A stretch of DNA of 64,000 bases from Oceanobacillus neutriphilus (GTDB lineage Bacteria; Bacillota; Bacilli; Bacillales; Amphibacillaceae), in assembly GCF_014645515.1 (NCBI RefSeq), contig NZ_BMLW01000012.1:15529-79528 (forward strand). The letters run 5' to 3'. Both the position numbers and the translations under genes were made by a program. Of this stretch, positions 47,497-55,248 are shown piece by piece; position 1 is the first letter of the stretch, and each line of letters begins with the position of its first letter. A model generated the notes under the pieces. That model did not search any database. It had not been told where the DNA came from and worked only from the letters and a program-made list of their open reading frames with translations.

Positions 47497-47634
47497 ATGG
47501 TGCATATGAAAGCTGGTATGTTTGAAGTAATACCGCTTTTTAAAAATGACCCTGCATCTATCATGATTACTTTAAAGGAGGTAAATAATCTAATTTCTGG
47601 CAAAACAGGAAATTTTGTATTGTCCATTGCATGA
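47497..47634 (+). CDS. Possible 45-residue small protein in the ytxG leader
   Basis: An open frame from ATG 47497 (MVHMKAGMFEVIPLFKN...) to TGA 47632-47634. A weak GGGGTAAG lies at the right distance but coincides with the proposed sigma-B -10 box, so translation of that transcript would be nearly leaderless. The composition (IMITLKEVNNLISGKTG) is protein-like. No family is recognised. It could equally be non-coding leader. The remainder of this 487-bp gap holds the sigma-B-like promoter and a few AT-rich stretches. Confidence 0.25.
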   Translation: MVHMKAGMFEVIPLFKNDPASIMITLKEVNNLISGKTGNFVLSIA

Positions 47635-47727
47635 TACTTGCTGTTTGGACAGACCTCTTTAAAGAGTACATACTATCCCTTATAAAGCTTTTAACCGGCG
47701 CAGACGAATAAGGAACAAAGGAGTGAT

Positions 47728-48147
47728 ATGTATATGGAAGTTATCCTCTATAGTGCACTGGCGATTGCCGTAGCTGCCTTGCTCATTTTAATGATTTATA
47801 TGGTCATTTTATTAGTTAACACAAAAAAAACGATGGAAGAAGTTCTTAAAACATTAGGTAAGATTGATCATCAAGTCAAAGGGGTTGCCGGCGAAGCAAC
47901 AGAGGTTGTTGAGAAATCAAAAGGCCTGGTAGATGATTTAACTCATAAATCGTCTCAACTTGATGGTTTAATTCAGGGAGCAAAGGGAATAGGTGATACA
48001 GTAGAGGACTTTAATAAGTCATTACAGCAATTATCTAATATTATTTCTAAGCACTCAAAAGAGGACCAGGAAAAAGCTGCGCAGGCAGTTAAATGGGGCG
48101 CTTCGATCTTTGAATATTGGAATAAGCGCAAAACAAATTCTAATTAA
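47728..48147 (+). CDS. ytxG: DUF948 general stress protein (YtxG-like)
   Basis: A 139-residue protein with one N-terminal membrane helix (residues about 5-27, VILYSALAIAVAALLILMIY with short charged flanks) and a soluble helical tail containing repeated hydrophobic heptads (TMEEVLKTLGKIDHQVKGV..). DUF948 proteins are small membrane-anchored stress proteins of unknown mechanism. AAAGGAG precedes ATG 47728; ATG 47734 is an alternative. It is followed by ytxH after 19 bp. Confidence 0.85.
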   Translation: MYMEVILYSALAIAVAALLILMIYMVILLVNTKKTMEEVLKTLGKIDHQVKGVAGEATEVVEKSKGLVDDLTHKSSQLDGLIQGAKGIGDTVEDFNKSLQQLSNIISKHSKEDQEKAAQAVKWGASIFEYWNKRKTNSN

Positions 48148-48166
48148 ATCTCAGGAGGTTATAAAG

Positions 48167-48763
48167 ATGGCAGACAATCAAATTAACACGAAGGATTTTA
48201 TTATTGGTACGCTTGTGGGGAGCTTTGTAGGAGCTGCCACAGCTTTATTACTTGCACCAAAATCAGGGAAAGAACTGCGCGGGGATATTAATGATGGAGC
48301 AATCCAAGTAAAAAATCGTGCAACTGAATTAGCTGGAACAGCTCAAGAAAAAGGATCAGAATTAAAAGACAAGGCATACTCGGCAACTTCTGATTTAACG
48401 AAAAAAGCAGTGGATGTAACATCAGACTTATCAAAAACAGTTGCGAGTAAATCTCAGGAGATTACAGAAAACGTAAAACAGAAAACAGCGGATTTAAGAG
48501 AGACAGTAGAAGACAAACTAAACGATGCTCAGGACAAAGCAGAAGATTTAAAAGATACTGCTGGAGATAAGCTGGATGACGCAAAGGATAAAGCATCTGA
48601 TTTAAAAGATGAAATATCAGATAAAATAGAAGATGTAAAAAAAGAGACTGCAGATAAAAAAGCAGAAGCTGAAGAAACAGTTTCTAAAAAAACAGCAGAA
48701 GTAAAAAAAGAAACAAAGCAGGCAGCTAATGAAGTGAAAAAAGAAGTAAATAAGAAATCATAA
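48167..48763 (+). CDS. ytxH: YtxH-family general stress protein with LEA-like repeats
   Basis: A 198-residue protein. The N-terminal glycine-rich hydrophobic segment FIIGTLVGSFVGAATALLLAP, followed by KSGKELR, defines the YtxH family. The rest is a Lys/Glu/Asp/Ala-rich helical repeat (DKAEDLKDTAGDKLDDAKDKA and similar 11-mers) resembling group 3 LEA proteins, suggestive of desiccation or osmotic protection. It is longer than the B. subtilis protein. ATG 48167 follows CAGGAGG. Co-transcribed with ytxG. Confidence 0.87.
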   Translation: MADNQINTKDFIIGTLVGSFVGAATALLLAPKSGKELRGDINDGAIQVKNRATELAGTAQEKGSELKDKAYSATSDLTKKAVDVTSDLSKTVASKSQEITENVKQKTADLRETVEDKLNDAQDKAEDLKDTAGDKLDDAKDKASDLKDEISDKIEDVKKETADKKAEAEETVSKKTAEVKKETKQAANEVKKEVNKKS

Positions 48764-48768
48764 TACTT

Positions 48769-48811
48769 AAAAAAACATTGACGGGTATTCCACCCGTCAA
48801 TGTTTTTTTAT
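48769..48811. terminator. Terminator after ytxH
   Basis: AAAAACATTGACGGGT pairs with ACCCGTCAATGTTTTT around a short loop. Confidence 0.85.
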
Positions 48812-48983
48812 AAATTTTCCAGGCATAATAGTACAGATCAATCGTTTCACAAGGAAAACATACAACAACTTTTATACGATTGAAATCGGAAACATTCTTT
48901 ACATTATTTCCAGACATGTCCAAAAAATGAGGCTTCTTTTTTTCGACTTTCTTTAAGAATTAAAATTTTACATTAATTAAGTG

Positions 48984-49012
48984 GTGACAAATAGAAAAAT
49001 CTTAGCTATAAT
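48984..49012 (+). promoter_or_regulatory. Candidate sigma-A promoter of aroA
   Basis: GTGACA at 48984-48989 and TATAAT at 49007-49012, spacing 17 bp, about 48 bp before the start codon. Confidence 0.6.
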
Positions 49013-49059
49013 GGTCTCTAATTATTCTAAATGATTAAGAGATTTGAGGAGAGTGTAAA

Positions 49060-50136
49060 ATGAGTAATGAAATGGAGCAGTTAAGACAGCAAATGGACAA
49101 GGTTAATCTGGAAATACTAGAATTGATTAACAAGAGAGCAAGTATTAATCAAGAGATTGGTGATTTAAAAACCAAGCAGAGTATTAAACGCTTTGATCCA
49201 GTGCGTGAGCGTGAAATGCTAGATAAGATTAAAAATAATAATAGTGGTCCTTTTCAAGACTCGACACTTGAACATATTTTTAAAGAAATCTTTAAAGCTA
49301 GTCTTGAGCTTCAGGAAGAAGATAACAGCAAAGCACTCTTAGTATCCAGAAAAAAACAGGCTGAAAATACAGTGGTTGATCTGAAGGGTGAACAAGTCGG
49401 AGCCGGCGGAATCAGCTATGTATTCGGTCCTTGTGCAGTAGAAGGATATGAGCAGGTAGCTGCTGTAGCTGCTTCTGTAAAAGAAAAAGGATTAAAGCTG
49501 CTTCGTGGCGGAGCGTTTAAACCAAGAACCTCTCCTTATGATTTCCAAGGACTAGGAATAGAAGGATTAGAGATTCTGAAAAAAGTAGCAGATGAATATG
49601 ATTTAGCTGTTATTAGTGAAATTGTAAATCCTGCTGATCTAGAACAGGCAGTTGATTATATTGATGTTGTACAAATTGGTGCAAGAAACATGCAGAACTT
49701 CGAATTATTAAAGGCTGCAGGAGATGCTGGCAAGCCAGTGCTGTTAAAACGTGGATTATCAGCAACGATTCAGGAATTCATCAATGCGGCAGAGTACATC
49801 ATGTCCAGAGGAAACGGAAATATTATGTTATGTGAACGCGGAATTCGTACATACGAAAAAGCAACACGTAATACATTAGATATTTCTGCAGTACCTATTT
49901 TAAAACAGGAAACACATTTACCGGTATTTGTTGATGTTACGCATTCAACTGGCCGGAGAGATTTATTATTGCCTACAGCGAAAGCAGCAATCGCTGTTGG
50001 TGCAGATGGGGTTATGGCTGAGGTTCACCCAGACCCTGCAGTTGCATTGTCTGACTCAGCACAACAAATGGATATCCCTACTTTTGATCAATTCTTTAAA
50101 GAAATTAAAGATGTTGAAAATCGTTTGAAAAAATAA
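49060..50136 (+). CDS. aroA: Bifunctional chorismate mutase / 3-deoxy-7-phosphoheptulonate synthase
   Basis: A 358-residue fusion. Residues 1-90 are an AroQ-type chorismate mutase ([30 protein letters not shown]) that serves as the feedback-sensing domain in Bacillus. Residues about 95-358 are the DAHP synthase ([47 protein letters not shown]), the first step of the shikimate pathway. GAGGAGAG precedes the ATG. It is followed by ccpA, as in B. subtilis, but separated by a terminator and a repeat. Confidence 0.95.
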   Translation: MSNEMEQLRQQMDKVNLEILELINKRASINQEIGDLKTKQSIKRFDPVREREMLDKIKNNNSGPFQDSTLEHIFKEIFKASLELQEEDNSKALLVSRKKQAENTVVDLKGEQVGAGGISYVFGPCAVEGYEQVAAVAASVKEKGLKLLRGGAFKPRTSPYDFQGLGIEGLEILKKVADEYDLAVISEIVNPADLEQAVDYIDVVQIGARNMQNFELLKAAGDAGKPVLLKRGLSATIQEFINAAEYIMSRGNGNIMLCERGIRTYEKATRNTLDISAVPILKQETHLPVFVDVTHSTGRRDLLLPTAKAAIAVGADGVMAEVHPDPAVALSDSAQQMDIPTFDQFFKEIKDVENRLKK

Positions 50137-50153
50137 TAAAGACTATTATAAAG

Positions 50154-50199
50154 ACTACCTCAAAAATTAATGGTATAATTTTTGAGGTAGTTTTTTTTG
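50154..50199 (+). terminator. Terminator after aroA
   Basis: ACTACCTCAAAAATT pairs exactly with AATTTTTGAGGTAGT and is followed by eight T residues. Confidence 0.85.
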
Positions 50200-50299
50200 T
50201 ATAAGACAAAAGTATATCTATAAATGATGTAAAAGGTTTTCAAAGGTTTAAGTTTGGATATAATAGTAATAAGGTATGTTATATTTAAGAGGATATCCA

Positions 50300-50500
50300 A
50301 AATGATAAGCGGCGAGGTAATGACCTTCTACTAAAAATCGTCCACGTTGTGTGGGTAACGCAGAAGCCACCACATCCTGTGGAAATGCGTTGACGTGATC
50401 TTCTTGCTTCTAATTTGGGGTCTGGGCCTGGGACTGCGATTACTCGTCCCATCGAAAAACATTTGTGATTACTCTTCCCATCGAAAACCGTTGGATACTT
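50300..50500. repeat. Intergenic repeat with TGCGATTACTC hairpin units
   Basis: It contains AACGCA/TGCGTT arms around a CCACA-TCC-TGTGG micro-hairpin (about 50356-50392), then a GGGAC/GTCCC stem closing the constant loop TGCGATTACTC (50430-50450), then a second ATTACTCTTCCCATCGAAAA unit. The ends are not clear. No gene is present; it accounts for most of the 508-bp aroA-ccpA gap. Confidence 0.6.
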
Positions 50501-50525
50501 TTTGGACATTTATTTAAACGTGTTT

Positions 50526-50556
50526 ATGAAAATTTTCATTTTGTTTTCATGAAAAC
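50526..50556. promoter_or_regulatory. Twin 14-bp palindromes just upstream of the ccpA promoter
   Basis: ATGAAAATTTTCAT (50526-50539) and GTTTTCATGAAAAC (50543-50556) are both perfect palindromes, centred 17 bp apart, ending one base before the -35 box. They look like tandem operators. The first resembles a cre site with its central CG replaced. Confidence 0.5.
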
Positions 50557-50557
50557 T

Positions 50558-50586
50558 TTGTAATTTTTTTCATGGTAGCGTATGAT
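50558..50586 (+). promoter_or_regulatory. Candidate sigma-A promoter of ccpA
   Basis: TTGTAA at 50558-50563 and TATGAT at 50581-50586 with a 17-bp spacer, about 60 bp before the start codon. Confidence 0.65.
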
Positions 50587-50644
50587 ATATAAATAGATGC
50601 AGCATTAGTTCTTGTATAAAGTGAATTTTAGGAGGTAGATAAAT

Positions 50645-51640
50645 ATGACTGTTACAATTTATGATGTAGCAAGAGAAGCAAATGTTTCAATGGCAACCGT
50701 ATCACGGGTTGTCAATGGAAATCCAAATGTAAAACCAACAACAAGAAAGAAAGTATTAGCAACTATTGAACAATTAGGATACCGTCCTAACGCAGTTGCT
50801 CGTGGACTTGCAAGTAAGAAAACAACAACAATTGGTGCTATTATTCCTGATATATCTAATATTTTCTTTTCAGAGCTTGCTCGTGGAATAGAGGATATTG
50901 CAACGATGTATAAGTATAATATTATTTTAAGCAGCTCTGATCAAAATAAGGACAAGGAAATAGAATTAATCAACACGATGCTTGAAAAACAGGTAGATGG
51001 TATTCTATTCATGGGCGGGAATATAACAGAAGAGCATATTCACCAGTTCCAGACAAGCTCTGTTCCGGTTGTACTGGCTTCTACGTATGATCCGACAGAC
51101 ACTATTCCTTCTGTTAATATTGATTATGAGCTGGCTGCATATGAAGCTACTAAAACATTGATTGAGAAGACAAACCAGCTGCCCGCTTTAGTAGGAAGCC
51201 AGGCAGATACAAGTGTGAATACATTAAAAACAAATGGATATTTGCGTGCATTGAAAGAATCTGGTATGGAGCCGAATGAGGATTACATTTATAAGGGTTC
51301 TTATGCTTATTCTACTGGGATAGAAGCAATGGAGCACTTTTTAAAATTAGAGAACCGTCCTGCATCTGTATTTGTTATGTATGATGAAATTGCTTTAGGT
51401 GTTATTCACGGCGCACAGGATAATGGACTGAATGTACCTGAAGACATCGAGGTATTTGGATTTGATAACATCCGCTTAGCAAGTATGGTCCGTCCTAAGC
51501 TGACTACAGTTGTTCAGCCGACGTATGATATTGGAGCAGTTGGTATGAGACTTCTGACAAAGTATATGAATGATGAAGACGTAGAAGAGAAGAACGTTGT
51601 ATTGCCGCATCGTATGGAGTTTAGAGACTCTACGAAATAA
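50645..51640 (+). CDS. ccpA: Catabolite control protein A
   Basis: A 331-residue LacI-family regulator. The helix-turn-helix and hinge ([20 protein letters not shown], then [22 protein letters not shown]) and the effector domain are those of CcpA. With HPr-Ser-P it binds cre sites and represses or activates carbon genes. AGGAGGT precedes the ATG. A candidate cre before prpC in this window would be one of its targets. Transcribed alone from its own promoter and ended by a strong terminator. Confidence 0.95.
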   Translation: MTVTIYDVAREANVSMATVSRVVNGNPNVKPTTRKKVLATIEQLGYRPNAVARGLASKKTTTIGAIIPDISNIFFSELARGIEDIATMYKYNIILSSSDQNKDKEIELINTMLEKQVDGILFMGGNITEEHIHQFQTSSVPVVLASTYDPTDTIPSVNIDYELAAYEATKTLIEKTNQLPALVGSQADTSVNTLKTNGYLRALKESGMEPNEDYIYKGSYAYSTGIEAMEHFLKLENRPASVFVMYDEIALGVIHGAQDNGLNVPEDIEVFGFDNIRLASMVRPKLTTVVQPTYDIGAVGMRLLTKYMNDEDVEEKNVVLPHRMEFRDSTK

Positions 51641-51647
51641 AGTATTC

Positions 51648-51692
51648 AAAAAAGACAAAGCAGTTAGATGATAATCTGCTTTGTCTTTTTTA
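51648..51692 (+). terminator. Terminator after ccpA
   Basis: AAAAAGACAAAGCAG pairs with CTGCTTTGTCTTTTT around a small loop. Confidence 0.85.
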
Positions 51693-51699
51693 TAAGTAG

Positions 51700-52578
51700 C
51701 TCAACTTTTGAATCTGAGAATAAACATCTATACCTTGCTGTTCCAGAATGTGCATGGTCTCTATTAACATGCTTGCTTTTAGTTGACTCATCTTTTCATT
51801 TTTTGAACAGGTTATTGTGTATAGCTTCCGCTCCGGCCAACCACTCCGCTTTCCGACGTACAGGACGTACTAGTGCAGACGTTGCAACAGGACGTTGCGA
51901 TCTTAGTCTGCCATGGGGACGGCTTCAGCTAACTTGAAAAGAAACCCGCTTTTCAAGTGGATCTTCAGCTCGTCCTGCGATGCACAAGGACGTGCAAGTG
52001 CAGGAGTTGTGACAACGCTTTTCGATGGGGTGAGTAATCTTAGGCCCCAGGAGTCACGGGTTTAGCCTGCGAACCACTTAGGAGTCTCCGTGGTTGGCCT
52101 GCGCTCTAATAGGATTCTACAGCGCATGGAAGAAAATAATATCCTGATGAAGTTAGATGAAATCATCGTTTTTAGCAGTTCAAATCATGACAGCATGAAT
52201 AATTCATATCGAGAATAGCTTTCATGCACCAAAAAAAAGGATTGCTGAACATGTTTACCATGCAACACGATAAATTTATTCTGTCAGATCTACCTTTTAT
52301 CTGTTCAGTTATTTCAGCATAGAACATCCTGCTAGCGGAGGCGGACCGTTTTGACTCCTAAGGGATTAAGCACCATCTGAAGATCCACTTTTGCCAAGTG
52401 CTCTTCTTGGCAAAAGTTAGCTGAAGAGCGTGCCCCTAGGAAAGCAAAACGGTCCGCCGTAGCGGTCGCTTTAAAGCTTTACACTTTACCTTCTATCTTT
52501 GTCAATGGATATACGGAAGAAATGATCAATCCCTGTTCCTATGGATAGGAAGTTACTTTTTAATGTGCGAAAGTTGAG
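51700..52578. mobile_element. Long copy of the MITE-like element, with nested palindromic insert
   Basis: The 879-bp copy is inverted relative to 33884-34507. It starts CTCAACTTTTG and ends GTGCGAAAGTTGAG. The flanks TAAGTAG and TAAGCAA agree at five of seven positions, a possibly decayed target duplication. Between about 51826 and 52127 it carries an insert related to 30500-30804, with micro-hairpins GTAC-AGGAC-GTAC and GCAAC-AGGAC-GTTGC. From 52331 to 52465 it carries the GGCGGACCGTTTTG palindrome shared with 34001-34137. No gene is encoded in this 979-bp gap. Confidence 0.75.
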
Positions 52579-52619
52579 TAAGCAATCTATAATACTTGGC
52601 ATTATAAATACTAACACTA

Positions 52620-53774
52620 TTAAATAATAGCAGTATATTTAAGCATGTCTTCCAACAATAATTTATTTTTCTCTGTAATTTCCGCTTTTCTCGGGATATT
52701 CGGCTGAATATCAGCCCCATCCTGCCAGCTTACTGGGAGGGGGGCAGGGGATTCTTTTTGCCATTTTTCAAGCCATGTTTCGGGTAACGGTCCTTTGCAG
52801 GGCGCACCTGTTTTCATCACATTCCACACCTGTCCCCAGGCACGCGGAACAACACGCCACATATCATAACCGCCGCCGCCGACAGCTAACCATCTTCCAT
52901 CGCAATACGTATCAGCGATTTCTGCGGCAATGACAGGTATTTTTTCAAATGACTTCATGGTTCCGCAAAGATGTGTTAAAGGATCGAGACAGTGGCTGTC
53001 AGCACCGTTTTGCGTCACAATAATATCCGGTTTAAAGAATGCAGCAATTTTACGTAAAGCTGTTTCATATAATTCTAAGAAAGACTCGTCCTCTGTAAAT
53101 GCGTCGATAGGTAAATTAAAGCTGTAGCCATGTCCACTTTTTATCCCTCTTTCACTTACATTGCCCGTACCGGGAAAAAGATAGCGTCCAGTTTCATGGA
53201 TCGAAAAGGTGCATACATTTGGATCATCATAAAAGCCCGACTGTACGCCGTCACCATGATGAGCATCTGTATCAACATAAAGGACTTTTAGATCATCCTG
53301 TTTACGTAAATATTTAATAGCAATCGCACAATCATTATAAATACAGAATCCGGAAGCTTTCCGCTGGAACCCGTGATGCAGTCCGCCGCCAATATTGGCT
53401 ATTTTTTTATAATCTCCATTTAAAATTTTATCAACAGCTGTGAGAGTGCCTCCGACTAATTGGGCGGAAGCCTGATGCATATTTGAAAAAATGGGTGTAT
53501 CCTCTGTTCCTAAGCCATATTCCTGTGCCCGGTCTTCTTTTAAGTCTCCATTTCCGGCTCTTTTCACTGCTTCGATATAAGACGCATCATGAAAAAGTGC
53601 AATCTCTTCATCTGCAGCAATACGCGGCGTAATTAAATCCTCCGTTATTAATGTGGTTTGTTCCTCCAGCAATTCTTTGGTAAGCAGGACCCTTTTATGA
53701 TTAAAAGGATGGTCTGCTGAGAATTGATAATTTAAAAAATCTGGAGTGTAGATAAAACCGGCCTTCTTTGTCAT
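52620..53774 (-). CDS. acuC: AcuC, class I/II histone-deacetylase-family protein deacetylase
   Basis: A 384-residue HDAC-fold enzyme. Metal and catalytic residues are in GGGLHHGF (about residues 130-137), VDTDAHHGDGVQ (about 168-179) and the late GGGGYDMWRVVPRAW. AcuC removes acetyl groups from lysines of acetyl-CoA synthetase, reversing AcuA. Its start overlaps the acuB stop by four bases. The operon order acuA-acuB-acuC is conserved. Confidence 0.93.
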   Translation of the reverse strand: MTKKAGFIYTPDFLNYQFSADHPFNHKRVLLTKELLEEQTTLITEDLITPRIAADEEIALFHDASYIEAVKRAGNGDLKEDRAQEYGLGTEDTPIFSNMHQASAQLVGGTLTAVDKILNGDYKKIANIGGGLHHGFQRKASGFCIYNDCAIAIKYLRKQDDLKVLYVDTDAHHGDGVQSGFYDDPNVCTFSIHETGRYLFPGTGNVSERGIKSGHGYSFNLPIDAFTEDESFLELYETALRKIAAFFKPDIIVTQNGADSHCLDPLTHLCGTMKSFEKIPVIAAEIADTYCDGRWLAVGGGGYDMWRVVPRAWGQVWNVMKTGAPCKGPLPETWLEKWQKESPAPLPVSWQDGADIQPNIPRKAEITEKNKLLLEDMLKYTAII

Positions 53775-54418
53775 TTTTTCGGCTCCATAATATTATTTGG
53801 CCAGAGCAGTGTATAACCAGCTTCCCGGAGATCATTAATAATAGGCATAGGATTTAATGTTTTGACACGAAAGACAAGTATTTTATAGTCTGGATCTTTA
53901 TAAGGATAGAGCAATACAGAAACAATATTTACATTATGATTTCCAAAAACAGCCGCAACTCTTGGAAGCTCACCGGGTTTATCAGGTACTTTGACTTCGA
54001 TGAGAGAGCTTTGTTCATGCGTTCCGGTTAGCTGGATTAATTTATAAAGCATATCTTTTTCTGTCACAACGCCAACAAGCTTATTTCGGCTGACAACCGG
54101 CAGACAGGCAATCTCTTTATCATAGAAAATATAAGCAATTTCTTCCACAAAATCCATTGGGTGAATGGTGATGACCGGGCTTGTCATAATGGTCTGGATT
54201 TCTTTGTTGAGAATGTGAAAATCACTTGTATCCAAAAATGTAGATGGACTTGCATCTCTGACATCACGATCAGAAACGATGCCAAGAATCTCCATATCGT
54301 CATCAACAATAGTAATGTGCCTAATTTTATGTTTTTCCAGCAGCTGCAGAGCTTCATTAATAGTTGCTGTTGGTGGAAGCGTTATCATATTTCTGTTCAT
54401 TAATTCTTCAACCAGCAT
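53771..54418 (-). CDS. acuB: AcuB, CBS-CBS-ACT protein
   Basis: A 215-residue protein with two CBS domains (residues about 1-60 and 72-130; MLVEELMNRNMITLPPTATI with a second MTSPVITIHPMDFVEEIAYI repeat) and a C-terminal ACT-like domain from about 140 (LIEVKVPDKPGELPRVAAVF). It is thought to sense adenine nucleotides in acetoin/acetate metabolism; the exact role is uncertain. It lies between acuA and acuC and overlaps acuC. Confidence 0.9.
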   Translation of the reverse strand: MLVEELMNRNMITLPPTATINEALQLLEKHKIRHITIVDDDMEILGIVSDRDVRDASPSTFLDTSDFHILNKEIQTIMTSPVITIHPMDFVEEIAYIFYDKEIACLPVVSRNKLVGVVTEKDMLYKLIQLTGTHEQSSLIEVKVPDKPGELPRVAAVFGNHNVNIVSVLLYPYKDPDYKILVFRVKTLNPMPIINDLREAGYTLLWPNNIMEPKK

Positions 54419-54447
54419 GGTAAAATCCCCCTTCAGTTATATCTCTT

Positions 54448-55080
54448 TTAATAATGATGTGCTCCTAAAAAACGCATTTTATCAAATAACTCAATCGATT
54501 TCTGTGGAACATTGCTTCCTATTCGGACCATTAAACAGTTAGCAGGGTGAGAGTTGATCTCAGGCTCGTCTGTAGGGGCAGGAAGCAGCCCTCCTGCAGC
54601 CATCATCTTTTCCATTACTTTACGGTAATCCCAGATACTTAATTGACTGTAATCAAGGTCCCAATGCCAATAATATTCTGTTGAAATAACAATATAATTT
54701 TCCATATACGGATCCTGCATAGATTGACGGAGCAGTGTAGATCCGACACCGCCGCCACGATATTTGCGAATAATTTCAATTGCCCCCAGCTCAATTAAAT
54801 CCTCCATTTGAAATTTAGACCATCGTTCTAACGGGTCAGGGTGCAAATAAGTCACATAACCAATAATCGTATCCGTGGTCCGGGCGATTAAAATTCGTGC
54901 TTCTTTTAATTCAGAAATGTCTAAGAGAGCTTCAAATTGCTTATCAGCAGGACGAAATGCAGTTAATTCCTCATGAAAATGATATTGCTCCAGCTGTGAG
55001 CGTGAAACAGGCCCTTCAATTGTTAGCGCTCCTGCATCTGTTTCTAAAAGGATTGAATCAAATTCCTTTGTATGTTTCAT
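54448..55080 (-). CDS. acuA: AcuA, GNAT protein acetyltransferase
   Basis: A 210-residue GNAT-family enzyme. The acetyl-CoA loop is seen as IIRKYRGGGVGSTLLRQS (about residues 103-120). In B. subtilis AcuA acetylates and inactivates acetyl-CoA synthetase (AcsA). In that species acsA is the divergent neighbour; here the upstream gene is a penicillin-binding protein and acsA is not in the window. AGGTGGTG precedes the ATG at 55078-55080, and a TATAAT reads on the minus strand at 55123-55128. Confidence 0.9.
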   Translation of the reverse strand: MKHTKEFDSILLETDAGALTIEGPVSRSQLEQYHFHEELTAFRPADKQFEALLDISELKEARILIARTTDTIIGYVTYLHPDPLERWSKFQMEDLIELGAIEIIRKYRGGGVGSTLLRQSMQDPYMENYIVISTEYYWHWDLDYSQLSIWDYRKVMEKMMAAGGLLPAPTDEPEINSHPANCLMVRIGSNVPQKSIELFDKMRFLGAHHY

Positions 55081-55183
55081 TCATTCACCACCTTTACGAA
55101 ATACAAAATGCTCTTACTATCTATTATACAGAAAACAGTTACTTTTTTTTAGTATTTTTTGATAATTACAGGAAATGGATTAC

Positions 55184-55230
55184 AAAAAAACTTCAAGCTG
55201 TCAAAGAATCACTTGATAGCTTGAAGTTTT
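55184..55230 (-). terminator. Terminator after the class A PBP gene
   Basis: ACTTCAAGCTGTCAA pairs with TTGATAGCTTGAAGT (one mismatch); the A run at 55184-55190 is a T run on the minus strand. Confidence 0.75.
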
Positions 55231-55248
55231 ACTTGAAATATAGTTTTG

